A DNA stretch of 64,000 nucleotides, from the NCBI GenBank assembly GCA_932521025.1, contig OW051472.1, positions 6,882,001-6,946,000 on the forward strand. Direction: 5' to 3'. The translations under genes and the position numbers were made by a program. The first letter of the stretch is position 1. Each line of letters starts with the position of its first letter. This document shows positions 43,731-55,544 of this stretch, piece by piece. The notes beneath the pieces were generated by a model, which did no database searches, was not told where the DNA came from, and saw nothing but the letters and a program-made list of their open reading frames with translations. The stretch comes from Oscheius onirici (Eukaryota; Nematoda; Chromadorea; Rhabditida; Rhabditidae).

Positions 43731-44003
43731 ATTCTTCTGTTCAATGATACACAATTTCTTCTTGTCAAACATTCCCAAATAAACTGTCTTCTGACTGAAA
43801 GTTCCCTAGTATCTCCAGCTCTCAATGTTTCCAAAATAGAAAAAATCTCGTTCGAATTTCTTTATTGGTATCACAGAATATTCTCTTCTCTTGGAATGAT
43901 ATGCCTATATTTATAAGGCTAGTAGGCATAATTATGCGTTTCTCTAAGTGAACTCTTAAAGGCTTATACAAACAGAAGGTAGAAGACATAAAGAAAGAAC
44001 AAG

Positions 44004-44911
44004 TTAGAAGATCTGTGCTCTGTTGAAGCGGTTCTGGAAAAAGACCAAAATGAACGTGACCAGGTACATTCCGGCAGCGATCCAGCATTGGATAGCTTTG
44101 TTGTGGTAGGCCTCTTCGATTTCTCTGTAATGGTTTTTGATTGAAGAAAATTAAAAGAAGTGTTACACTGTTGATGGCTTATGATCTTCGGCGAAATGGA
44201 GATCGGGGAAGAGATTGACTGCCTGGGTGGAGAAGAAGACTCCTAGAAGACCGAGGAATACTACTCCCCACACGGAAATTACCATGCTGAAAGACTCGAA
44301 ATGATCTGGATTTCTAAGCGTACGATCTGTTTGTATGAATGGTTATAAGACGAATATCTTTCGTCCGTTATGACTGAAAGTTAGCTTGGGGCACTCCTAT
44401 GTACACAACCAAAAACTTTCCAAGTTCTGGATGTTCGTCCGATTCGACTAATCTCGACCTAACCGTCTCGACTAACTCATTCCCATATGAAGTTCAACGT
44501 GACTATCTAATCCTGACAATGTCTAACTTTTCACGACGATATCCGTTGTCTTGGACATACAAACAAGAGTCCATGCCTGACAGAACTGCGCTTTAGATAT
44601 TAAAGACAAAGAGAGTGATAGTCTGGGTTCAAAAACCTTTACATTTACAGCTATTTTCACTTACAACTGTCACTTTGTTAGGTATGTTCAAGAACTGTGA
44701 CTGTACTCAAATACTTCATTTTGTAGTCTTTCTTCTGATCAAGTTCATCAGAAAAGCAGTAACTTAAATTTCAAATTCTAATTTCTCTCCCCAACCCCGT
44801 GTTTACAACTCAAACAATCTATTTTATCGTCTGAAGATAAGAGCCAAGCCAAAATCATATGACTCACCAGAAGGCCGACAACATTGGGCCACACAGTGGA
44901 CAGAGCTTCAT
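44004..44911 (-). CDS. rnk-1: ribonuclease kappa / V-ATPase V0 subunit f
   Basis: Complement of exons 44004-44124, 44167-44286 and 44868-44911, 94 aa, matching the family length. Two transmembrane helices: MVISVWGVVFLGLLGVFF and CWIAAGMYLVTFILVF. The start LCPLCGPMLSAFCMVISVWG corresponds to LCCGPKLAACGIVLSAWG of RNASEK, and AIQCWIAAGMYL to NCFIAAGLYL. RNASEK is now regarded as a V-ATPase accessory subunit in the V0 sector. The first 44-nt exon is separated by a 581-bp intron; phases fit exactly. An acceptor-like TTTTAG ends 4 nt upstream of the ATG. Divergent from V-ATPase subunit e. Confidence 0.88.
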
Positions 44912-45220
44912 CCTTCTAAAATCTTTTTTAATAGAAACTGGGAAAAAAGACTGATTCCAATCGAGAAATTTAAATTTTTTGTGAAAGACATGAGAAAGAG
45001 GAAAAATCAGAAACCAAGAGTGCGATTGGGGCGCGTACCGTGGCGGCGTCGCGTCCGGACAAAAATGGCCCCGTGACTGGTTGCGTCTCGAAAAAGAGCC
45101 GATTATGTCGGGTGGGTGATCGATTCAGCTCCCATTATATGCATTTTCGGTCTCTGTTCACTCGTTTTCGCTCCCCTGTTTTCTACCGAAAAAGTACATT
45201 TTCCAAAAATCTCTTCAGAT
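44912..45220. promoter_or_regulatory. shared promoter of two V-ATPase V0 subunit genes
   Basis: 309 bp between the divergent starts of the RNase kappa and V-ATPase e genes. Both sides have an acceptor-like AG just before the ATG (CTCTTCAG at 45211-45218 on the plus strand). GC-rich CGTGGCGGCGTCGCGTC lies near the centre. Co-regulation is inferred. Confidence 0.4.
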
Positions 45221-46186
45221 ATGGGAGTGGTGCTGCCAGTGATAGGAGTTTCTGCCTTCTGGCTCATTGTCGGCATTGGAGGACCTTTACTCATCCCGAA
45301 AGGACCAAATAAAGGAAAGATTATGGAATGAAATGTATACTTTTTTGAATTTTAGGAATTATGCAAACAATGGTCATAATGACGGCAGTTTGCTGCTGGG
45401 CCTTCTGGTTCATGGTTAGTCTTTTTCTACATTTTATTCACCGTTTGGGTAAACCGTTTCGTGAGGATCAGGAAAAACTGTCGAATACTGTTTCTTTTAT
45501 TTAAAATCCAAAGTTTATAATTACTCTTTTTGGATGCAAGATTTGTTCGGTTCAGACTTTTGTACGTTCGGAGGGATAATGTTGGTCTTTAGAGTCATGA
45601 CTACCTAAATAAGATTACTGAACCTCGTGTTGATAGAAAATTGGGACATTTTGATCATGAAGTGTTTCAGGATACGATGTCTTCTGGTAATCTTTAGAAA
45701 AACATTACCACGTGCCACAAATATCTAAATTGGACATTATTTTTCAAAGCCGGTGCACCGTTTTCCCTTTGTCATCTCAGTGACTAGTCGTAATAACTGT
45801 CAAAATACTCACATAGCTTGCTTCAAAAGTTGTTTGTTGTTCTTAAAAGATAAGGAAAACCACTAGATTATTCTAATATTATGAAATCAACACTTGCGAA
45901 AGATGCAAGCTTAAGATTTTTTTTTTTGAAACTAGATTGACAATGGGAGAAAAGTTTGGTAGCTTCAAAAAATGTAGAAGACGGAAAAAAGAGGGTCAAC
46001 GTTATCAGGCTTCCGATAACCAGTCTATCTGATTCGGCCACAGGCCTCAAAACAAACTCCCACATTCTCTCTTTCCAGGTGTACCTGCACCAGATCAATC
46101 CTCTCATCGGTCCACAAATCCCCACCAAGACGATTCGCTGGATCTCCGAGCAGTGGGGAGACTCTCCGAATATGCCACCTCAATGA
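45221..46186 (+). CDS. vha-17: V-ATPase V0 subunit e
   Basis: Exons 45221-45314, 45356-45414 and 46079-46186, 86 aa, the usual size. Two hydrophobic helices flank the signature LLIPKGPNKGIMQTM, and the C-terminus is INPLIGPQIPTKTIRW, as in ATP6V0E. Subunit e is a small hydrophobic part of the proton-translocating V0 sector. Oddity: no GT donor fits the end of exon 1. The phase-correct junction after AATAAAG is followed by GAAAGA where GTAAGA would be expected. Reading on gives a stop after KGKIME. A one-base error, a non-canonical donor or a real mutation are all possible. Intron 2 is long (664 bp) with nothing recognised in it. Confidence 0.85.
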
Positions 46187-47730
46187 ACCCGGTCTTTTTT
46201 TAAAGAAGAAGCTTTACGACATTAGCTACACATTCCCTAAATCCTTCTTTCACTTTCTCAAGGCACACATAATACTAACTCTGTACACATAATCTGTATA
46301 CATCAAAGGATAGAAAATAAATTTATTTAACGATAACTAAAAATTGAGATCTCTTCCTTAAAGCAGTCTTCTAATAAGATTTTTTTCTGTACCCATCTTT
46401 GGTACAGTATGGAAATGGTGACTCTTACTGGAACAATAAAAAACAGGAAATGGTCCACTTTCCGACAAGTCCAGCCAAGTACAGAGGGACGGAGAGACAT
46501 GTCGACAGAGAAACGAAGACCACCCTTTTGATAACCTCTAGTAGAGACACATTGATGGATTTAATTATCCTTCTCGCTGCTTTCTACACGGCTAATCGCT
46601 TACATCCGATCCCGCCTCCTCCTTCCCTCTCTCTGACGCTGCTCCTGCTCCTCCTCCTAATCGCCTTTCGCCTGTGAATGAGACAACTCTGGCCACCGTG
46701 CAGACTTCAATTTTGAGACGACCACCGGCCCCTGGACGGCTACCGGCTCCTCTTTCACATCAGTGCTCCAAGAATTCCCTTCGATCAGTGAAATCGACGC
46801 GGAGCTTGAGGAGTATTCGAAGCACCAAGGTCTGTTTGGAGCAAGTCGGGCGGAAATTTGTGATAACATGATTATTATGGGTTCATGCTTTTCCGGGAAG
46901 AAAAATATTTGCTTGACATTTTGTCTTCGAGTATGTATGGCTTCTTAGAGATTAGGATTATGTCGGGGAAGAGTTTTGACAAAAAATGCGAGTCTTTGTC
47001 ACAAGACAAATCATTCCAAAATCTTACAGTATTTTTGATCAAGCAACATTTTCGCTGAGAGCAGACCTGTCAAAGTTAACTATTGCAATCCATTAGCTCA
47101 AACGGGGATAATCTTTTTGGCTGATTCTAACAAAAATGCCGCTGGCCAAATAGACCTAACTAGAAAAGTTATCCCTTGGAAGGGTTAGAGTCCACATAAA
47201 TGTTCTCAATGGAAACAGATGATGGAAATATAATAAATGACTGAAAGATCGAAAAGTTTGGAAGTTTTAGCAATGTAGATCGTGACGTTAGTCGCTACTA
47301 TTGTAAGCACCGTTTAAGTTATGCGATCAGCTCCGTGATTATCCATAAAATCATCCATAAAACGGATTGTAGCTAAGGACGTCGGCACTTTCCTAATTGT
47401 CATTCAACTTCAGACTGTAGTCTATAGAAAAGTCAATATTCCTCACCAATTTGTCACTCCTGACGTTGGCGAGAGAAGCCCCTCTCCTAGGAAGAGAGAA
47501 TAATTGCTTCGAGAAAGACATCTCGCGAGACACATTATACGCAAGAATATGCAATCTAAGCTCTCTAAATGGGTCCCTCTACCTATAAAAGCTCTCTTCT
47601 GCCAGCTAATGCAGCACATCCTGGGCTGGCACTTGGCGCCCAAAGAAAATGACACATTCCCTTTCAAATCTCCCCATAACGTCTAATGGAGAAGCTTCTT
47701 ATTAAAGAGCTCAGCCATTCGTCAGCGGGG
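46187..47730. other. intergenic, possible orphan exon
   Basis: Only one stretch looks coding. 46704-46829 (+) is bounded by GTGCAG and AAG|GTCTG, with phase 1 at both ends, and reads FNFETTTGPWTATGSSFTSV followed by LQEFPSISEIDAELEEYSKH. It may be an alternative 5' exon of the LAPTM4-like gene or a relic; no partner exon was found. The rest shows nothing. Confidence 0.35.
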
Positions 47731-48582
47731 ATGGTCGAAAAGCCGCCCAGTTTTGTCAGTCTGCTCCAATTTGGACAGGTCTGTCTCTTTGTTTTAAACT
47801 AGCCAATAATAATTATCTCTTTTCAGAGCATCCGAAGCACTACCAGTGTCCGAGTCTTCAAACACAACCATCTGACCTATCGTACTTGTTTTGGATGTCT
47901 CCACGTCAGATCTGCGACGATTCTCATCGGCCTGATGGCAATGGTAGTCGTCTTCATCGCGCTCTTTTACGGTGTCTTCGCTTCCATGGAAGTGGGTTTT
48001 TTTCTATTCTAAAACCCTGTATCATTTAGGAGGCAAATTCCAGTCTGAAGGGCTACGTTCTCCCAACTATATCAGTGGTCGTATCTCTTCTGTACTTGTT
48101 AGTTGGAGTAGTCCAGCATCGACCATCCTTTCTGTATCCATTCATAACAATGCAGGTGAGCAGCTAATCGTAGAGTTTGGCTTAGAATAAAAAAAATGAG
48201 GGCTGTTGTGAAGAGGATTTAAGCTATACAACAGAATGGGATAGATAGACAGAAAGACGAAGAAACAGACAGTGATTGAATGTCTCCAAGTTTTGAAATG
48301 ATTCAGACGAGTTCAATTCAGATAGTCTTCCTCTTCGCGACGGTCATCAGCGCAGCCATGATAGCCATTGCTGTCGGCTGCCACACGATCTACATCCTCA
48401 AAGTTTTCGTCGCAGTCGAATCACCTCGACACGAATACGAACGTCGAGCCATGATGATGGTTTCAAGCCTGCTTTCGCTACTCTTTGTTCAGCTCTGGGC
48501 GCTTAGAAGCGTCTGCAGCTGCTTTCGCTACTTTACCGATCTCAACAGGTTCAAAGCCCGTCAAGCGGACCAATTTCCATGA
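47731..48582 (+). CDS. LAPTM4-like lysosomal four-TM protein
   Basis: Exons 47731-47778, 47827-47991, 48030-48155 and 48307-48582, 204 aa, all junctions phase 0. Four hydrophobic helices: ATILIGLMAMVVVFIALFYG, VLPTISVVVSLLYLLVGVV, IVFLFATVISAAMIAIAVG and MMMVSSLLSLLFVQLWAL. CFGCLHVRSATILIG matches the CCHVRTGTIILG block of LAPTM4 proteins, and CSCFRYFTDLNR fits its C-terminal cytoplasmic end. LAPTM proteins sit in late endosomes and lysosomes. The assignment rests on two motifs plus topology. Confidence 0.68.
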
Positions 48583-48706
48583 ATATTTTTAATCTTGAAA
48601 GAACACAAACAGGAAAACAAAGCATCAATCCTCGATGGGAGACACTGTATTGATGAGAGAGGGTCGTTTGGGTTATCGGGCGGAGCAACAGAGATGGCTG
48701 TTTTGG

Positions 48707-50174
48707 TTAGTAGAGACGGCTGCTGAAGCGGTCAAATCGATTCGAGTAGGAGTAGGTGCCACGGCTGAGACTAGAGGACAGATTGAGCTCCTTCTCACGA
48801 CGAGAAGCCCAGGTGGCTGGGGAGAGCCAGTACTGAAAGAGAAATTTGATAAGACAAAATATGTACTCACCTTTGAGAGAGTCCCGACAGTCATGCATCT
48901 CTTCTTGTACATGTCGACCGCATCATCAACCGGCATGTACCGAATGTAGTTCCTCTTCGGAGTCATCGGTCTCTCGACATGTTGGATCCTGTCCGGTCGT
49001 GTGAAGAGTCCCGTATTGTAGCTGTTCAACTTGCCCTCCAGCCAGCGCTTTGTGCCCATATCACGAACTCCAGGATTGCGAGAGTAGACCGATTCGGACT
49101 GGGTCAAGACACCCAGAGCCGTGTCAGTGTTTCCGTAGCTGTATCGGACATAGGGATACTTATCAGTGAAGTGCGGAGTGCTTCTCTGGACTCCGACATT
49201 GTGAAGGGGAGCAGTCTTTGTGAGAGCTGTGGCGGTAAGGGAACGTCCGAACAGAGAGGATCCTGGAATGAGTCAATTAACTTTTGGTATCATCAGATAC
49301 AGTTTTACAGTCATTCCTAAACTAGTCTAATTTTTGTCTTATTCAAAGTGAATAATTGGAGTGATGATAGTAACCATACTAGCTAGTTTGACGGCGTTGA
49401 TCTACTTAGATTTGAGAAATGTGGCAGAATGCGACTCTTTCAACTGGTTATAGTAGTTGTGTCCTTATAGTAAACACTCTGAAAATATCCTAGTTTGGCT
49501 GTTCTATCTTTATTCCTTCAGTATGAAATGTTGCTAGTGTTTGGACAAACTGTCAATTGTGATCTAATATTTCTATTATTTGGTATTTCAGAGGTCAAGC
49601 CACTGTTAACACAAAAAATTTACATCTTTTACTGACGGACTACAGCCTCATGCTAACGTTGCTAATAGATAGGTCAACTAAGCTCAGAACTTCGTAGCTA
49701 AACTGTTCAAGTAGTTAGGGTGATAAACATTAACTGTAAAGCTTTCGCTGTCTCTGTTCAGAACATACGGAACAAGCATAGAAATCTTTACTTGAACCCA
49801 GCTCAAGAGTACCTGTATTCATCTGGACACAACTATAAGACTAGCGCTCTACTCTAGTTTGAACCCAAGCTATGTTAGTGAGAAGAGGAGGTAAAGCGAG
49901 AGCAAAATGAGGGAGATAGGAACGAGAACTATCATCGTACCGGATTTCGAGAGAGAACGAGCCATGTAGCCGCCTCCGTATCCGTAAGAGGGACGAGTGA
50001 ATCCGCCTGTATAACTGCGTTCCGTCGAAAGACCGGAGAACGAGTTGGATCTGAAGAAATGAGTAGAGAATACAGCGAAGATGCTCACCTTTTCATCGCA
50101 GACGACCTGACATCACTACGGGAACGAGTAAGTGGAGAGATATGGTGGAAACTAGGAGAACTCAGGAGGTCCAT
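48707..50174 (-). CDS. basic Ser/Tyr/Arg-rich protein, function unknown
   Basis: Complement of exons 48707-48832, 48871-49262, 49941-50050 and 50089-50174, about 237 aa. Not recognised. No signal peptide or TM helix. Rich in Ser, Arg, Tyr and Thr, with a Gly/Tyr segment (GFTRPSYGYGGGY) and an ordered middle (DKYPYVRYSYGNTDTALGVL, KRWLEGKLNSYNTGLFTRPD, NYIRYMPVDDAVDMYKKRC). The basic, aromatic composition recalls small nematode thick-filament or cytoskeleton-associated proteins, but this is only an impression. Long intron 2 (678 bp). Phases 2, 1 and 0 all match. The terminal YSNRFDRFSSRLY is preceded by a serine-rich run. Confidence 0.72.
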
Positions 50175-51068
50175 TTTCGATCGACTGAAAACGAGGGGCT
50201 GTTAGAAATGGAATTGGAGAGAATCTGAAGAAGTTTGGCTAGAAAAATAGAGGAAAAAGAGTTTTTCAGTCCTTTGACACCATGTTGTAAAGTTAATTAA
50301 TGAGTCACGTACTAGTTGAATAGCTATGGCTAAAACAACGGTTGTAGAGCAGCACAAATGAAAAAAAGTAGTCGGAAGGCGTAGAAGATATAGAACATAC
50401 TATACATCCAGCGTTCAGTTGCCATTTTTTCCTGGTCTTTGGCCATCTTTCGTCTTAGCGAGTGTCATTCAAAATGAACACTTTTTAGACGTTCACTGTA
50501 CTTCTGAGAGTGAGTAAACTTAAAACATATTTGATTCACGACTGAAGTTCTAATGGCAGTTAGAATTTAAATATTTTCTTCAACCTACGTGTTCGACCTA
50601 CTAGCCTTTTGATACTGGAGAATTGACATTAGGAAGTTAATAGCAGGGGATTCTTCTAGTTACAGTCAGCTGACGAGCAAAGCAGAAAACACCGACTGTA
50701 GCATAGGTAAGACGATCCTACTAGAACCCAGCACAGGAAAATATTGCACTGAAAAAAAAAGAGTCAAAACGCAATCTTAAACTAGCTGCGGAACTTCAAA
50801 GTTATTAAGATACTGTAGCCTTCAAAACAATAGAAAAAGCCATCTAGGAATAAGAAAAAGACGAAAATTAGTCAAAATGTGGGCGCTTGGTGCAGAGCTC
50901 TGAGCGCCTGCCTGTTGCAGGAATAGCCGACGGCGGCTTTCCTTTACAACACGTAGCGGCGAGAGAATTGAAAAAACAGACACATGAATGCGGGGGAGGG
51001 ACATTGGGGACTTTTATTCACAAAAAAAGAGAGAGACAAACCCGTAAAGATAACAAAATAGAGGGAAT
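50175..51068. other. intergenic
   Basis: 894 bp between two minus-strand genes, AT-rich apart from a GC-richer patch (50880-50960). No gene, repeat or RNA is recognised. Confidence 0.4.
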
Positions 51069-52546
51069 CTAATTAAAGGAAGAGTCAAAGACGAGACGTT
51101 TTCTGGCTGGCTCGACAAAATCGTCCTCTTCGCCGCCACGACGACGACGACTGCTTTGATAGGCTTGAGCACGTCCGGGCAGCGGCAAATCTTCGTCAGG
51201 ACAGCATGGTGGATCGTTGCTAAAAATTAAGGTTTTAAACTTTTAAGCATGTTTGTATTTTATCGAACATAATAATTTCCACAAAACTGACCTAAAATAC
51301 GAGCATTTTAGAGCTTGCGTCGATGTCCATCGCTTGAGCGGATCGTAGGTAAAGAGTCCCGTCAACATCTCGATCAGATCCTCGCCGGCAGCCGAAAAGA
51401 TAAAGTTCATCGGATGACCAGGACTTTCCGTCGCCATCTCAAAGTGGTCGCTCAGACTCGTCATCAGCGGCCAATCTTCAGGCTTCGGACTGCCGAGAAC
51501 CTCGAAGATTTTGACAATTTGACCAATATCCGATTCTCCTGGGAAGAGGGGGTTCTAAATTAGTTTTTCTCCTTCTAAAATAACGAAAAAAAGATACTCG
51601 GAGAAGAAGTTCGGCGATAATACATCCCATGGCCCAGTTGTCCACTCCGACGCCGTAAGATTTGGCTCCGAAAATAAGCTCCGGCGCCCGGTACCAGCGA
51701 GTTACAACCTGCAAATCGTGTGTAATTTCACGGAGAATTCTTGCAACTTTCAGGAAAAAATTGCGTCTAGTTTCTGAAAAACTAACCTGATGTGTATAAT
51801 TCCTGTTAGGAGATCCGAAGAACCGAGCCAGACCAAAATCGGCTATTTTGATGCGTCCAGCTGCATTCATGAGCAAATTGTTCGGCTTCAAATCCTACAA
51901 AAACTGACTTAAAAAAATATTCTCACTAACCCTGTGTAAAATCCAATGTTCGTGGAGAAATTCCAGGCCGAGGAAGGTCTGAAGGGACATATTTTTGATC
52001 TGCGACGGATTCAGAATGATCGACCGGTCCTTCACCAAATGCTCCAGATCGGTTTCCATAAAGTCGAACACGAGCTGGATCGTGTTACGACTGCCGAGCA
52101 CGTCGCGGAGCTAGAAGTACTTTTTAGAGTTTAAATAGAGTTTCTACCCCGATAATGTTGTCGTGATGAATCTCCTGAAGCAGTTTTATTTCTCTTAGGG
52201 CAGTCCTGTTCACGCCGTCTCGTGCTTCTGCTCTGGAGCCGAGTTTGATCTGAAAAATGGCTCTTTAGAGTTCTTCATCACCACAGCAGTAGCGAACACA
52301 TTTTAAAGTTCAAGTAAAATTCCTGCATACAAAGAGCCAACGCTTTTTTCTCGAAAATTTACTTAAAAAAATCGTTTGATACTGTCATGCTTAGATTGGC
52401 TATTCGTTGGTTCCCAGACAAAAAGAACTAACCTTCTTAATGGCGACATAGTCCCCCGTCTCCAAATCCTTTGCCTTGTAAACATTGGCAAACTGTCCTT
52501 CTCCCAAATGCTTGATCTTCTCGTAACGTTTGGCCTTCTCCCCCAT
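51069..52546 (-). CDS. cdk-7: cyclin-dependent kinase 7 (CAK/TFIIH kinase)
   Basis: Complement of exons 51069-51219, 51292-51554, 51598-51708, 51787-51894, 51931-52110, 52148-52249 and 52433-52546, 342 aa (human CDK7 has 346). Gly loop [16 protein letters not shown] lysine, [14 protein letters not shown]-helix, HRDLKPNN catalytic loop (split over two exons), DFG, and the diagnostic activation loop [20 protein letters not shown] with the T-loop threonine. [19 protein letters not shown] follows. CDK7 activates other CDKs and phosphorylates the Pol II CTD in TFIIH. The start was chosen at the [17 protein letters not shown] methionine, one base after a CACCGTCAG trans-splice-like acceptor, so the longer upstream frame is probably not translated. 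148 bp downstream of DDX56 on the same strand. Confidence 0.95.
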
Positions 52547-52694
52547 TCTGACGGTGTGTTTAAGCACGAATTGTACAAAACTAGTATTCGTTTGGTGAGG
52601 AACCATTCAAATGTTTAAGAAAATAGGATAATAAAGTGTTCAGATAACAAACTGCCAACAGACAACAACAGGACGAATAAATCAACAGTAACAA
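52547..52694 (-). promoter_or_regulatory. possible operon intercistronic region DDX56-CDK7
   Basis: 148 bp between the DDX56 stop and the CDK7 ATG. It ends in CACCGTCAG one base before the ATG, as expected of a trans-splice site. T-rich in the middle. No clear AATAAA is seen, so an operon is plausible but unproved. Confidence 0.45.
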
Positions 52695-55142
52695 TTAGAC
52701 TTTGAACGAATGAAGAGGGTCGTTCTTTCGGCGATTGAACTTCTTCTGATTCGTCGAGAAGACCTTCTTTCTATGCTTCATGCCCTTCTTCCCCTTCTGC
52801 TTCGGTCCGTTGGAAAAGTCCATTCCGCGGAGGGTTCTGGGTACTGAAACATACGGTGTTTTTTTGGGGTTTTTATGTCAAATGTTTCTTTGTATAAATC
52901 GAGAAAAAACAGTTCTAAAAACTGACCCATATATTCCGGAACATCGGCGATAGCAGTTGTATGAAGACGCAAAGTGACCGGCTGCTCGTTTCTGGCCAAA
53001 AGATCTTTTTCTCTCGGATTCGAAGCAAAGTATCCTTCCAGTTTCTGTGACCTCAACAGTTCCAACTTGATATCGCGCATTCGAGCCAGCTTGATCGTCT
53101 TCTTTTTGCACTTGTTCAGAGCTTCTCTTGTTCTCAACACAAACGAATCCAGCTCCTTAATTCGGATCTCGTACGGCTGCAGCACTTCTCGACCCACTTA
53201 AAATATTTTTGCTTAAAATTCTGGTAAAATCGTACTTTGTTTGTTAATTTCAGCCTGTGTCTCGTCGAGAAGAGTTCGTTCTTCGGGAGTACAGAAGGAC
53301 AGAGCTGTTCCTTTGTTCCACCCACGGGCGGTCCTAAAGTTCAATTTTTTGGCAGAAAATAAGACTCCAACCTTCCAACACGATGAATATATATGTCCGT
53401 GGTTAGGGGAAAGTCGAAATTGATGACATTCGCGACGTGATGGAAGTCGATTCCGCGAGCTACTCCGGCTTCTTTGTCACGGGGCTTCCTTCCTTTGCTC
53501 TGAAAGTAAACATTTGTTTTAGTGAATAGCCAGAAACGAACTTTCTCCTTCTCCTCACTCTCCTCAGCTGGGGCATTTTCCTGGACAGGAGACATCATGT
53601 CGTGAGCATCGCTGGCCAGAATGATGCTGAACAATCCGTCGTTGAACTGATTGATGACGTGACAGCGATTGTTTGCCGGCATTTCCGAGTTCAAGATGCA
53701 CGTTTTAACGCCAAAAGTTCTCAAAATCAGCGACAGTTTGTAGCAGCGGTCGGTGCTGTTGAGGAAGATGATCGTCTTGCCCACAATGAGCTTCAGTTTG
53801 ATCATTGCGACCATAATCGTGAAGCGCTGTTCGTCCGTTTCGCACAGAATGTGGTATTGGGTCAGCTGGTCAGCTCCGGGCAGATCTCCTTCCTTCAATT
53901 TGATCGTAACCACAGGTCCCGTCATGAAAATCTTTTTCAAAAAGGTCATATCGTCTGTGAGAGTAGCCGACGTGAAGATACACTGGTACTCGGATGGGAG
54001 GTGTTCGCGAAGAGCACTGAATTAGGTCATGTTTTTGATAAAAGCGAGAAAACTAACGTCATCTCGTTGTCGTAGCCGAAAGAGAGCAGCAGATCAGCTT
54101 CGTCCAGCACCAGATGACGGATGTTCTTGCAGAAATCGGAGCGGAGCTTGAGCATCTTAACGAGCTTGCCTGGCGTGGAGACGACGACGGAGGGATGGTC
54201 CTGAAAAGTTCCATTGAATCAACTAGTTTTTAATGAATCAAGGTTACGTTAATGGGCAACCGACTAAACAAATATTAAATCTGATGCAAAAAAAACTTTC
54301 TCGTTCTGTTATAGGCTTGGCTAAAATAGTAAACTTCATCGCGGAAACGAACCGGGCAGCAATCGGGAAACTTACATTCTGCCAAACGGAGCTCTCATCG
54401 TCGGCCAACTCGGACAAGTTGAGCGCATGTAGGAAGGGAAGAGGAGCAAGTAGCTTAACGAGCAGCTTGAAGATCTGAGTCGCAAGCTCTTTTGTCGGCG
54501 CGATTACGAGAGCAAATGGACCTTGACCGTTGGCTCCTGTCTGAGAAATAAGTTTTACAAATAATATTCTGTAAAACCTACGTTCAAGTGCTGTATTAGC
54601 TTCTGTAGGATGGGAAGTAGGAAGGCCGCCGTTTTCCCGCTTCCAGTACGAGCTCGGGCCATGATATTCTTCCCCTCGAGAGCCATGGCAATGACGGATT
54701 CCTGTACTTGTGTCGGGTGCTCCCAGCCGAGCTCACCAATGACCTAAAATTTTAATTTGTATAGAAAATACGAGCAATAACCTTGAGAATTCTATCGTCT
54801 AACTCAAAATCGGTGAATTTCTTGTGATCGGAGGTAAAATCGACCGTTTCGACGGACGGGCCGACGAGTCCGTTCATCAACTTGAGTCTTTTCGCATTCT
54901 TGTCCTCCTTGTCGCGTTTTCTTCTTCTCTTTTTTGACTTTTCCTCGCTTTCCTGCTCTTTTGGCTCGGATTTATTCTTAAAAATTGTTTATAAAAGGCA
55001 AGAAAGAAAGGCAACAAACCTCGATGTCGTTTCCAGCCGACGCAAATGTCACCTTTTTCTTCTTCTCCTTTTTAGGCTGTTCCTCTGCTACTTCTTCTTC
55101 TACAGCTTTCTTCGGCTTGCTCTTTACCTTCTTGACCTTCAT
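52695..55142 (-). CDS. ddx-56: ATP-dependent RNA helicase DDX56, nucleolar
   Basis: Complement of exons 52695-52843, 52927-53196, 53236-53333, 53372-53499, 53542-54016, 54058-54200, 54376-54540, 54582-54743, 54782-54976 and 55020-55142, 635 aa. DEAD-box motifs in order: Q-motif (GWEHPTQVQ), I (ARTGSGKT), Ia (APTKELA), Ib (STPGKL), II (VLDEADLL), III (TSATL), IV (KTIIFLN), V ([18 protein letters not shown]) and VI (YIHRVGRTARG). The C-terminus has the DDX56-specific [49 protein letters not shown] and a basic tail ([13 protein letters not shown]). The N-terminus has lysine/glutamate nuclear-signal clusters. Human DDX56 acts in large-subunit ribosome assembly. Upstream partner of CDK7 in a possible operon. 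Confidence 0.95.
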
Positions 55143-55544
55143 GGCTAAAAAACACTGGGTAAGAAATACGAATAAAGTTGAAAATGAGAAAAGAAGCAAA
55201 CGGGGCACAGAATATGAGATTGGTGCAACTTTTCGTTGCGGGAATAATTCTTCCATCATCAATATAATTTTTTCTTCTTTTCAGAGTATAAAACTCTGAA
55301 AAAAAACCAATAATTTCTGAGAAGAACAGATGAAAATAAAACCCGTTGTGAAGGAACACTTTTGAACTGCCCGCCTGAAAGTTTATTTAGTCAGAGCGCG
55401 GCATTTAAAACCGTGGAATTTTTTTTTTGAGAATTTTGCACCGGGGGTTTCCATATGTTTTTTCTGATTTATCCAATAACGTTATCCTGCAAAAATTCAT
55501 TTCGACTTGCTAACTGTTCCACGCATAAAAACTACAATTTCCAG
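55143..55544. promoter_or_regulatory. divergent promoter, DDX56 / POLR3K
   Basis: 402 bp between two divergent housekeeping genes. AATTTCCAG lies directly against the POLR3K ATG (55536-55544), and CTTACCCAG 14 nt before the DDX56 ATG. Both look like trans-splice acceptors. Otherwise AT-rich, with no motif recognised. Confidence 0.4.

Noticed and set aside
52547-52606. Upstream start MVPHQT for CDK7
   Set aside because: A trans-splice-like acceptor lies one base before MGEKAKR, and the kinase family starts there.
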